Position numbers and translations under genes: made by a program | Notes under the pieces: model-generated | The model's input: only the letters and a program-made list of their open reading frames with translations | The model's database searches: none | Told to the model about the DNA's origin: nothing | Assembly: GCA_945902255.1 (NCBI GenBank) | Contig: CAMDMO010000065.1 | Location: 1 to 8,875 of the forward strand | Length of the DNA: 8,875 nucleotides | Direction: 5' to 3' | From: Rickettsia typhi | GTDB lineage: Bacteria; Pseudomonadota; Alphaproteobacteria; Rickettsiales; UBA1997 | In this document: positions 1 through 6,471 of the stretch, one piece after another | Layout of the letters: the number at the start of each line of letters is the position of its first letter | Position numbering within the stretch: the stretch's first letter is position 1

Positions 1-53
1 AAATTATTAACTTTTTCTTCAGCTGGTTTGTTAGATTTTGCAAGTCTTATCAT
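1..53 (-). CDS. 5' end of an unidentified gene downstream of the secretion ATPase (partial)
   Basis: An ATG on the minus strand at 53-51 opens a frame that stays open to the window edge and reads MIRLAKSNKPAEEKVNN. It begins 4 bp after the TAA of the upstream ATPase gene (stop at 60-58), so it is probably in the same operon and translationally coupled. The visible 17 residues are hydrophilic and lysine-rich with no signal peptide or membrane segment. They are too few to assign a family. By position it could be another component of the secretion or pilus machine, such as an F/PilC-type membrane protein, but that is inference from neighbourhood only. Confidence 0.5.
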   Translation of the reverse strand, partial: MIRLAKSNKPAEEKVNN

Positions 54-57
54 AATT

Positions 58-1764
58 TTAGTTCATTCTAGATGTCATATCAATAACACGCATTAATTCT
101 TTTAAATCGGTAATTCCGGCAAGAACTTTTTCAATTCCATCTTCCACCATTGGAACAAATCCTTGCTTTAGGGCGTAAGCTAAAAGTTCTTTGCGGCTTG
201 CGGAGGCAACTACCAAATCATCGAGCTCAGTATCAAAAGGCAGAATTTCGCAGACTACCGCACGGCCTTTATAGCCTGAATTTCCGCATTTTTCACAGCC
301 TTGAGATTTAAATATTTTTTCAACTCCGCTATGTTTTGGACCTAATAGTCTTTTTTCAAAAGCATCAACCGGTTGTTCTTTTTTGCAGTGAGTGCAAAGT
401 TTTCTAGCTAGCCTTTGTGCAACTACGCAAATTAAGGCGCCAGACATTAAATAATTTGGCACGCCAATATTCATTAAACGCGGAATTGCACCTAAGGCGT
501 CGTTGGTGTGCAAACTGGTATAAACTTGGTGACCGGTCATCGCCGCCTGAATAGCGGTGATAGCGGTTTCTTTGTCACGAACTTCACCAACTAAAATTAC
601 ATCGGGATCTTGACGAAGTAAGGCTTTAATTCCAGAGGCAAAATCAACCCCAATATCACTTCTAACATTAGACTGACGAATTAGTGGAATGTGATATTCC
701 ACAGGATCTTCAAGAGTCATGATGTTTTTGTCAATTGAGTTGATGTAACTCAAAACTGTATAAAGTGTAGTTGTTTTACCTGAGCCAGTAGGGCCGGTTA
801 GAATTATTACACCTTCAGGTCGTTTAACTAATTTTTTTAGTAAGTTGAAGTTATGCTCTGAGAATCCAAGTTTTTCAAGTGATAAAATTGACTGCTTTTC
901 ATCCAAAATACGCATTACAATATTTTCGCCATTTATCGTTGGCTGAGTTGAAACGCGAAAATCAATTTTTCTTCCCAACATATCTGAACTAATATGTCCA
1001 TCTTGCGGCTTTCTGCTTTCCGCAATATTCATGGAAGACATGATTTTAATTCGTACCGCAAAAGCTGACCAATAATCTTTATGCACGCTTCGAATTTGCA
1101 CCATTTTTCCGTCAATACGATAGCGAATGCGCAAGAAAAGTCCCTCGGGCTCAAAGTGTAAGTCTGAAGCGCCCTTACGAACGGCGTCAGTTAAAATTGC
1201 GTCAACCAAACGCACCATCGGGCTTTTATAGTCGCCTTTTAACTGCGATTCATCAATATTTTTACTATTTCCAGCGCTTTCAATTTCTTTTAAAATTCCT
1301 TCAATTGACATTTCATAACCATAATATTGGTCAATTGCCTGCAGAATTTCTACTTCAGAAATATATACTGGGTTGATTCTAAAATTTGGCGGGAAGAACC
1401 GACTTACTTGATCGATGGCAACAATGTCAAACACATCATTCATCGCAATTGTAATGGTGTCTTTAGTGTAAGAAATTGGAATTAATTTATTGTGAATTGC
1501 AAAATCTTTAGGAACTTTTTTTACTAATTTAGTGTCAATTAAAGATGATTTTAAGTCGACTTTTTTATTGCCGGAAGATTCGTTTAAAATTTCACCCAAG
1601 GCACCTTCGGAGATAAATCCGAGTTCAACCATGATTGCGCCCAGCGTTTTTGCTCCACCAAGTCTAGCTTGTTCTCGCGTGGCTATTTCTAACTGATCTT
1701 CAGATATAACTTTCTGCTCAATAAGTCTGGTGCCTATGTCAGCGTTGGTTGTTGAAATTGCCAT
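58..1764 (-). CDS. GspE/PulE/PilB-family assembly ATPase (type II secretion / type IV pilus)
   Basis: This is a cytoplasmic hexameric ATPase that powers assembly of a pseudopilus or pilus at the inner membrane. The 568 residues carry the full family layout. There is an N-terminal MshEN-like domain (about 10-150) and an N2 domain (about 180-300, including the SDLHFEP segment near 200). The RecA-like core has Walker A GPTGSGKTT (324-332), an Asp box IMTLEDPVEY (348-357), Walker B DPDVILVGEVRD (386-397) and a His box TGHQVYTSLHTNDA (410-423). A zinc-binding tetracysteine module follows (C457, C460, C490, C493). All catalytic motifs look intact. The ATG at 1764-1762 has a weak purine-rich AAGAG just upstream and starts at the expected N-terminal domain. 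The length is close to PilB (about 566 residues) and longer than typical GspE, but the sequence alone does not separate secretion from pilus use. A second gene begins 4 bp after the stop. The start lies 36 bp from the palindromic element at 1801-1950. Confidence 0.93.
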   Translation of the reverse strand: MAISTTNADIGTRLIEQKVISEDQLEIATREQARLGGAKTLGAIMVELGFISEGALGEILNESSGNKKVDLKSSLIDTKLVKKVPKDFAIHNKLIPISYTKDTITIAMNDVFDIVAIDQVSRFFPPNFRINPVYISEVEILQAIDQYYGYEMSIEGILKEIESAGNSKNIDESQLKGDYKSPMVRLVDAILTDAVRKGASDLHFEPEGLFLRIRYRIDGKMVQIRSVHKDYWSAFAVRIKIMSSMNIAESRKPQDGHISSDMLGRKIDFRVSTQPTINGENIVMRILDEKQSILSLEKLGFSEHNFNLLKKLVKRPEGVIILTGPTGSGKTTTLYTVLSYINSIDKNIMTLEDPVEYHIPLIRQSNVRSDIGVDFASGIKALLRQDPDVILVGEVRDKETAITAIQAAMTGHQVYTSLHTNDALGAIPRLMNIGVPNYLMSGALICVVAQRLARKLCTHCKKEQPVDAFEKRLLGPKHSGVEKIFKSQGCEKCGNSGYKGRAVVCEILPFDTELDDLVVASASRKELLAYALKQGFVPMVEDGIEKVLAGITDLKELMRVIDMTSRMN

Positions 1765-1800
1765 CTGCTCTTGTTAAATTTTGGTTGTGTTGAATAAACT

Positions 1801-1950
1801 AAGTTGCAATCTAAACATGAGAAATAACAAAGAAATTTTGAGGAAAAATTGCGACGAAAAATGCAAGCTGTACCAAGTGGTACAGTGTCATTTTACAAGC
1901 AAATTTTTACCAAAATTCTGCAGTTATTTCTCATGTTTAGGTTGCAACTT
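1801..1950. repeat. 150-bp long palindromic (hairpin-forming) element between divergent genes
   Basis: The outer arms 1801-1828 and 1923-1950 are reverse complements over 28 positions with one exception (T1810 opposite G1941), which would still be a G-U pair in RNA. Pairing continues inward at 1834-1840/1911-1917 (7 bp), 1844-1852/1899-1908 (9 bp with one bulged A1901) and 1858-1863/1889-1894 (6 bp). It ends in an 18-bp palindrome at 1868-1885. The symmetry centre stays near 1875.5-1876.5 throughout, so this is one continuous imperfect palindrome and not unrelated short repeats. It fills most of the gap between the ATPase gene (minus) and gltX (plus). It has no terminal T-run, which argues against a simple terminator. 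It could be a MITE-like or Rickettsia-type palindromic repeat, or a structured leader; neither is proven. The pairing is seen directly; the class is inferred. Confidence 0.85.
1868..1885. promoter_or_regulatory. 18-bp palindrome at the tip of the long hairpin (possible operator)
   Basis: CTGTACCAAGTGGTACAG has perfect 8-bp arms around a 2-bp centre. Such symmetry suits a dimeric DNA-binding protein, and it lies between two divergent genes. It also coincides with the apex of the 150-bp palindrome, so the symmetry may simply belong to that element. No specific regulator can be named. Confidence 0.35.
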
Positions 1951-2006
1951 GGTATTAATATATGTGAATATACCCTATCTATCAAGTCAAGGAATCAATC
2001 AATTTT

Positions 2007-3383
2007 ATGTCAATTGTAACTCGTTTTGCTCCATCTCCTACTGGATATCTTCACATAGGAGGAGCGCGCACTGCATTATTTAATTATCTTTTCTCTAAAA
2101 ACAATGGCGGAAAATTTTTATTGCGCATTGAAGATACCGATGAAAAAAGATCAACTAGTCAGGCAATAGATGCAATTCTCGAAGGCCTTGATTGGCTTGG
2201 CTTAAAGCATGATGGTGACTTTATTTTGCAATCAAAAAATATTGCGCGTCATAAAAAAGTTGCTGAAGATTTGTTGGAAAAAAATCAGGCTTATTTATGC
2301 TATACTTCGGCGCAAGAATTGGAGGAAATGAGAAGTGACGCAGAAAAAAAAGGTGAAGTTTTTCGCTTTAAAAGTCCGTGGCGAAATAAATTTCAATCAC
2401 AAAGTTCTGATGCAAAGCCAGTCATCAGAATTAAGGCGCCACTTGAAGGGGAAAGTGTAATTCGAGATTTAGTGCAAGGTGAAATTAGGGTAAAAAATTC
2501 TGAATTAGATGATTTGGTAATGCTAAGATCTGATGGCAGCCCAACCTACATGTTAGCGGTTGTAGTTGATGATCACGATATGGAAATTACTCATGTTATT
2601 CGCGGCGACGATCACTTAACCAATGCTTTTAGACAAAAAATAATTTATGAAGCAATGTCGTGGAAAGTTCCAGAATTTTCTCATATTCCTTTAATTCACG
2701 GGCCAGATGGCGCAAAAATGTCAAAGCGTCACGGTGCAACTTCGGTAATTGAATATAAAAATATGGGATATTTGCCAGAAGCGATGCGTAATTATTTATT
2801 GCGCTTAGGCTGGTCGCATGGCGATTCTGAAATTATTTCTGATCTTGACGCAATAAAATGGTTTTCTTTAGATAAAGTTGGAAAATCACCATCGCGCTTT
2901 GATTTTGCTAAGTTAGCGCATATCAATAAACATTATATTAAAGAAAAAAACGAAGATGATTTATTGAAAATAACCGCAGAATTTTTTACAAAAACTCCAT
3001 CTCAAAAAGAGAGAGAAAAAATTTCTAAAGCGATAAAATTTGTTAAAGAAAGATCTGACTTAATTGGTCAATTGGCTAAAAATTTAGAAATTTATTTTGA
3101 TGGATTTACGGCAGATTTTGATGATGAATCTAAAAAAATTATTAATGACAAAAAATCTTTAATTGATGATTTATATTTAGCTTTATCCAATTTGGAAAGT
3201 TGGAATCATGACGGAATAAAAAATTCTTTGAATGATTTTGCTACTTCAAAATCTTTAAAAATAAAAGACTTCGGGCCGCTTTTAAGAATTTTACTAACTT
3301 TTTCGTCGGCATCTGCGGGTGGAATTTTTGATGTTATAGAGATTTTAGGAAAAGATGAGGTGCTTAGAAGGCTTAAGTATTAA
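2007..3383 (+). CDS. gltX: Glutamyl-tRNA synthetase
   Basis: This class I aminoacyl-tRNA synthetase charges tRNA-Glu with glutamate in the cytoplasm. In many alphaproteobacteria a related enzyme also charges tRNA-Gln for later amidation. The 458 residues match the family length of about 470. The N-terminal Rossmann fold opens with FAPSPTGYLHIGGARTALFN (7-26), containing the HIGH-type motif HIGG (16-19). The IEDTD motif is at 41-45 and the KMSKRHG loop at 237-243. The C-terminal half (about 310-458) is the helical anticodon-binding region. After C98 (CYTSAQELEEM) the second and later cysteines of the E. coli zinc site are absent, so this is a zinc-less variant. The ATG at 2007 is chosen because it begins exactly at the conserved N-terminus. 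An AAGGA at 1989-1993 is a plausible but distant ribosome site (13 nt). An overlapping open frame from 1781 to 2083 on the same strand is a shadow. Whether this is the GluRS1 or GluRS2 type cannot be decided here. Confidence 0.97.
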   Translation: MSIVTRFAPSPTGYLHIGGARTALFNYLFSKNNGGKFLLRIEDTDEKRSTSQAIDAILEGLDWLGLKHDGDFILQSKNIARHKKVAEDLLEKNQAYLCYTSAQELEEMRSDAEKKGEVFRFKSPWRNKFQSQSSDAKPVIRIKAPLEGESVIRDLVQGEIRVKNSELDDLVMLRSDGSPTYMLAVVVDDHDMEITHVIRGDDHLTNAFRQKIIYEAMSWKVPEFSHIPLIHGPDGAKMSKRHGATSVIEYKNMGYLPEAMRNYLLRLGWSHGDSEIISDLDAIKWFSLDKVGKSPSRFDFAKLAHINKHYIKEKNEDDLLKITAEFFTKTPSQKEREKISKAIKFVKERSDLIGQLAKNLEIYFDGFTADFDDESKKIINDKKSLIDDLYLALSNLESWNHDGIKNSLNDFATSKSLKIKDFGPLLRILLTFSSASAGGIFDVIEILGKDEVLRRLKY

Positions 3384-3410
3384 AATATCCAATGTTCCGC
3401 AATTATTTAC

Positions 3411-3450
3411 AAAAAAAGCCCCGTTTCACATGATGAAACGGGGCTTTTTT
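3411..3450. terminator. Bidirectional intrinsic terminator between gltX and the autotransporter gene
   Basis: The 11-bp arms GCCCCGTTTCA (3418-3428) and TGAAACGGGGC (3434-3444) are perfect complements around a 5-nt loop. They are flanked by seven A on the left (3411-3417) and six T on the right (3445-3450). It therefore works as a rho-independent terminator on both strands and sits between the convergent stop codons of gltX (3383) and the autotransporter gene (3470). It is the most GC-rich short stretch in its surroundings. Confidence 0.96.
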
Positions 3451-3469
3451 CTTCTAAATTAAAATCTTA

Positions 3470-6151
3470 CTAGAACCCTTGATGAAATCCAAGTGTAGCA
3501 ATTGTTTCTCTGTAAGAGTTATTTTTTCTGCCATCAATTCTAGCAGTGATGCTTGAGAATTCTGCAACTGGAATTGATAGTAAAGCTCCGCCGCCCAAGG
3601 TGAAACCTTGTTGATATTTTGGAGTTAGGCCATAACTAGCACTTCCTTCTGTAACTGTTGCTGATTTTTTTGAATAAAGACTGCTGTGATATCCGCTAAC
3701 TTCTAATTTATAGAAAGATCCTTGAGGAAGTTCTACTTCTTTAGCGACTAAATCTTTATAAGAAGTTCCTAATTCAAAATTCATATTATTTGCAGATGAT
3801 TTAGAAACCGAAACATTTCCAGCTGAAAGCCCAGTTTCTGTCCATCCACCATGATTGGTTTGTTGTAAAGTGGCTGAAGCAAATAAGTTTAATTCACCAT
3901 TTAAATTGGTTGGAATTTTATAATTGCTGCCAACATTTAAATAATGGAAATTACCTTTAACATTAGCTTTACTGCTTTGGCTAGCGCCATTTACATTTGC
4001 ACTACGAGTAGTGTCGGAGTTATAGAAGCCAGCGCCAATTTGAGCGATGTTATAAATATTACCAAAATCTGTTTTATAGTTTTTACCTAAACCAAAGGTA
4101 AAACCATTGCTATTCATATTATCTTTACCAGCATAAATGTAGCGGTTAATATTGGTTTTAGAGTTAAATACGCCACCAATTAATTGTAAATCTTCGTGAT
4201 GACTTACTAATCCAACTGAGGTTACGTAGCCAGATGAAGAGTAAGAAGAAGAATCTTGAGTCGAGCTTTTGTAAACACTAAAATTGCCGCCAGAAATCCA
4301 AGCTGCAGTGTTTTTGTTGTTAGAAGCGTGAGCATTGCGTAATTTTTCAGAAACTGCATTACTAACGATTCTGCCAATTGCATTTTGAGATGAAAGTGGA
4401 GCATCAAGAGTGTTATTATCTAACTTTCTAGAAACCGTTGCTTTGGCGTAATTACTTCCGTAAGTAACATTTGCTACATAGTTATTATTATTTACAGAAA
4501 CATTATCAAATTTTCCAGAAACCGTTCCACTAGTTGATTCAATTACATTTTGAGATGTAATAAAATAACCATCTTGAGCAGCTAGTTGAAAATTAGCGCT
4601 ACCAGCAAGACTAACATTTCCGCCGGCAATAATTTTATCTATAGCAGATTCGTTAAATTCAAGGTTAGTGTTGCTTCCTGAAGCTAGAGTTAAATTATTA
4701 ATAATGTTAAGAGTTCCAACTGAATTGCCTGCTGCTAGAGTTGAGCCAGATTCTAGGGCAAGAGATTTGATGGTTCCAGTACCGCTGATTGTTGCCCCAG
4801 AAGATGCAGTAGTATCACTATTAGCGATAGAGCCATTTACTTTTAATTCACCAGCTTGAACTAAAGTGTTTCCACTATAAGTGTTAACTTCGGTTAATTC
4901 TAATCTTCCGCTACCGGTTTTAACTAAAGAACCGCTACCTTCAATTGCATCTGCATAAGTAGCGTTTGATGAATAATTTGCTGCGATTTGACGACTAGTT
5001 CCAATTCTTCTTTTCCAGCCATTACCATTAAATGTCGGATTTGATGCTACAAGTTGTTCGGATAATATATTTTGAAAAGTATCCAAAGAAACATCCTGTT
5101 CAATATTTAAGGTGTTGCTTAAATATGCGTTCGAATAAATTCGTCCAGTAATGTTTGAGCCCTCTCTAATAGTAAGAGTAAAGTGATCTCCTCCAGTATA
5201 GTTTATCGCATCACTATTAGTGCTTGAAATGGTTCCAGAGTTGGTGATTGTTGCACTACCATCTGCAACGCCAACAACAGAGATAGCGTTTCCAAGGCCC
5301 GTAATTGTTCCGTTATTTGTAAGGGTAAAGTTTAGCTGATTTGCTGCATTAATTGCTTTTCCGGCCGAGCTGGAAATAGTTCCATTAGATTCGTTGGTAA
5401 TAGTAGAGCTAGTGCTATTGGCTATTACTACAGAATCAGCTGAGCTGGTAACGCTTCCTGTGTTGGTAAGGGTAAAATTAGCCAACCCTTCATAATAAAT
5501 TGCACTACCAGTAGTTCCGGTAGAAGAAATTGTTCCGTCATTGGTGATTTGAGCGGTATTTGAAGAGGTTCCGCCAAATAAAGTTATGGCATCATTATAA
5601 GCAGAGGTGATTATGCCAGTAGTGTCGTTATCTATAGTAAAATTACCTGAGTTATAATTATTATCTGCATCAGTCATATAAACCGTAACGGCGCCAATTC
5701 TAGCTGGGTCAGCGCTTGCTGTTGTGCTGGTAGATATAACTGTGTCACTATTTGATAAAGTGAAGTTAAAGCTTGTTTTTGTAACATCCGGAGCTGCGAC
5801 ATAAATTGTGGACTGTGTAGCTGATAATAGGCCATAGTTATTTATGGTTAAATCTTGTGCTGCTGTTAAATCCGTGTTTCCAAAATCAGTGAATTGCAAT
5901 GCCCTGCCTTCTTCACCAGTTGTGGTGATTGATTTGCCTATTTCATTATTAAAGGTAAAGCTATGAGAGCTGCCATTGATTGTGGATATATAGTGATCAC
6001 CCGTTGATGTTGCTATGTCGGAATTAGTTACTGATGTATTTTCAGTGATAGTTGAAAGATCAATAGGAACTGGAACCGCATAAACATTTTCAGAGACAAT
6101 GATTGCAAGTAATGATAAAGCAGTTAGCTTAGATATTTTTTGTTTAAACAT
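3470..6151 (-). CDS. Autotransporter outer-membrane beta-barrel protein (type Va secretion), adhesin-like passenger
   Basis: The 893-residue protein is a complete classical autotransporter. Residues 1-25 are a Sec signal peptide (basic KQK, hydrophobic LTALSLLAIIVS, cleavage after VYA). The passenger (about 26-580) is rich in Ser, Thr, Asn and Gly, as expected of a beta-helix. It includes three repeats of about 50 residues at 201-337 (TITNxGTISS cores). A PATR-type autotransporter beta-strand repeat (about 405-440; GSLVKTGSGRLELTEVNTYS) follows, then a SGTGTIKSL...LAAGNSVGTLNI segment (456-483). A linker helix near 590-612 leads into the beta-barrel (about 615-893), which ends in Phe, the usual signal for BAM-mediated insertion. 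I see no cysteine anywhere and no protease or lipase motif, which points to adhesion or surface display; the ligand is unknown. The ATG at 6151-6149 is fixed by the signal peptide, though no clear Shine-Dalgarno precedes it. It is monocistronic, ending at the terminator 3411-3450. Confidence 0.93.
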   Translation of the reverse strand: MFKQKISKLTALSLLAIIVSENVYAVPVPIDLSTITENTSVTNSDIATSTGDHYISTINGSSHSFTFNNEIGKSITTTGEEGRALQFTDFGNTDLTAAQDLTINNYGLLSATQSTIYVAAPDVTKTSFNFTLSNSDTVISTSTTASADPARIGAVTVYMTDADNNYNSGNFTIDNDTTGIITSAYNDAITLFGGTSSNTAQITNDGTISSTGTTGSAIYYEGLANFTLTNTGSVTSSADSVVIANSTSSTITNESNGTISSSAGKAINAANQLNFTLTNNGTITGLGNAISVVGVADGSATITNSGTISSTNSDAINYTGGDHFTLTIREGSNITGRIYSNAYLSNTLNIEQDVSLDTFQNILSEQLVASNPTFNGNGWKRRIGTSRQIAANYSSNATYADAIEGSGSLVKTGSGRLELTEVNTYSGNTLVQAGELKVNGSIANSDTTASSGATISGTGTIKSLALESGSTLAAGNSVGTLNIINNLTLASGSNTNLEFNESAIDKIIAGGNVSLAGSANFQLAAQDGYFITSQNVIESTSGTVSGKFDNVSVNNNNYVANVTYGSNYAKATVSRKLDNNTLDAPLSSQNAIGRIVSNAVSEKLRNAHASNNKNTAAWISGGNFSVYKSSTQDSSSYSSSGYVTSVGLVSHHEDLQLIGGVFNSKTNINRYIYAGKDNMNSNGFTFGLGKNYKTDFGNIYNIAQIGAGFYNSDTTRSANVNGASQSSKANVKGNFHYLNVGSNYKIPTNLNGELNLFASATLQQTNHGGWTETGLSAGNVSVSKSSANNMNFELGTSYKDLVAKEVELPQGSFYKLEVSGYHSSLYSKKSATVTEGSASYGLTPKYQQGFTLGGGALLSIPVAEFSSITARIDGRKNNSYRETIATLGFHQGF
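5141..5551 (-). repeat. Three degenerate repeats of about 150 bp in the autotransporter passenger
   Basis: Residues 201-249, 250-300 and 301-337 align as units of roughly 50 residues. Each starts (Q/T)ITN...GTISS, carries a central SAI, KAI or DAI followed by FTLT, and, where complete, ends with N-x-G-(S/T)-(V/I)-T. The copies are diverged at DNA level, so they look like old tandem duplications that build beta-helix rungs, not freshly slipping repeats. Confidence 0.75.
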
Positions 6152-6225
6152 ATTAAAAAGATAAATAAAAAAGGGTGGAGTGAAAAACTAAATTTTCTCA
6201 AAAAGACATAAAACAACTCAGTTTC

Positions 6226-6254
6226 ATTGTGAATTTAAGAATAAATATTGTCAA
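6226..6254 (-). promoter_or_regulatory. Candidate sigma70 promoter of the autotransporter gene
   Basis: On the minus strand a perfect -35 TTGACA (6254-6249) is followed after 17 bp by CACAAT (6231-6226), a 4/6 match to the -10 consensus. Transcription would start near 6219 and give a leader of roughly 70 nt before the ATG at 6151. The call rests on consensus match and position only. Confidence 0.45.
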
Positions 6255-6284
6255 GTTAAAAATTAAATATATAGGGAGCTTTTT

Positions 6285-6303
6285 CTATCTAAAATATAGA
6301 TAG
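6285..6303. promoter_or_regulatory. 19-bp palindrome in the divergent control region
   Basis: CTATCTA (6285-6291) and TAGATAG (6297-6303) are perfect 7-bp arms around AAATA. It lies about 30 bp upstream of the candidate autotransporter -35 box and about 50 bp upstream of the first candidate metK -35 box. It could be an operator shared by the divergent genes, or chance symmetry in AT-rich DNA. Confidence 0.3.
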
Positions 6304-6351
6304 CGTTCCATGTTATAAGTAAGAATTTTTCATTGCCGCAATCAATAGATC

Positions 6352-6414
6352 TTGATTTTATTGCATCTCAAATTCTATAAAAATCTCTTTGATTTTTTTG
6401 CATGAGGTTATAAT
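6352..6414 (+). promoter_or_regulatory. Candidate tandem metK promoters embedded in a direct repeat
   Basis: TTGATTTTATTGCAT (6352-6366) recurs with one mismatch as TTGATTTTTTTGCAT (6389-6403), 37 bp downstream. One reading gives -35 TTGATT (6352-6357), an 18-bp spacer and -10 TATAAA (6376-6381). A perfect TATAAT lies at 6409-6414, just after the second copy, but its best upstream TTGATT (6389-6394) is only 14 bp away, so its -35 box is unclear. Starts would fall near 6388 and 6421, giving metK leaders of about 50-85 nt. Confidence 0.4.
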
Positions 6415-6439
6415 TTTCAAACCCCTATTTACTTTTTGG

Positions 6440-6457
6440 AAAGCCTTCCGAAGCTTT
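6440..6457 (+). other. Small hairpin plus T-run immediately upstream of metK
   Basis: AAAG (6440-6443) pairs with CTTT (6454-6457), and CTT (6445-6447) with AAG (6451-6453), leaving a bulged C6444 and loop CCG. A competing pairing GGAA (6438-6441) with TTCC (6446-6449) is possible. An eight-T run follows shortly after (6461-6468), directly before the metK start. It resembles a weak attenuator or leader hairpin, but the stem is short and AT-rich. Confidence 0.25.
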
Positions 6458-6471
6458 TAATTTTTTTTAAA

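Larger units (their letters stand above)
6152..6471. other. 320-bp divergent intergenic region between the autotransporter gene and metK
   Basis: This very AT-rich gap must contain promoters for both flanking genes. From left to right it holds the autotransporter leader (6152 to about 6219), a candidate minus-strand promoter (6226-6254), a 19-bp palindrome (6285-6303), a pair of direct repeats (6352-6366 and 6389-6403), candidate plus-strand -10 boxes (6376-6381 and 6409-6414) and a small hairpin before metK (6440-6457). I see no coding frame and no recognisable riboswitch or RNA gene in it. Confidence 0.7.

Noticed and set aside
1801..1950. Intrinsic terminator or CRISPR-like repeat
   Set aside because: The arms have no T-run on either side and are AT-rich, it lies upstream of both genes, and there is only one inverted pair with no spacer-repeat periodicity.
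1765..2006. T-box leader upstream of gltX
   Set aside because: No T-box consensus and no terminator/antiterminator pair is visible; the large hairpin lacks a T-run and T-boxes are rare in Proteobacteria.
1781..2083. Open frame of about 100 codons on the plus strand ahead of gltX
   Set aside because: It runs through the 150-bp palindrome and overlaps the gltX start in another frame; the product is Cys-rich with no family features, so it is a chance frame.
4222..4407. Short minus-strand open frame inside the autotransporter gene
   Set aside because: It lies wholly within the autotransporter coding region in a different frame, with no ribosome site or recognisable product.
4668..4859. Short plus-strand open frame antisense to the autotransporter passenger
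   Set aside because: The low-complexity antisense frame arises from the repetitive Ser/Thr/Gly coding sequence.
6436..6471. Extended metK start at TTG 6436
   Set aside because: The added 12 residues do not resemble any MetK N-terminus, while the ATG at 6472 begins exactly at the conserved one; the stretch also holds the small hairpin.
6304..6471. SAM-II, SAM-V or SAM/SAH riboswitch before metK
   Set aside because: I looked for the conserved core sequences and pseudoknot pairing of these alphaproteobacterial classes and found no convincing match.
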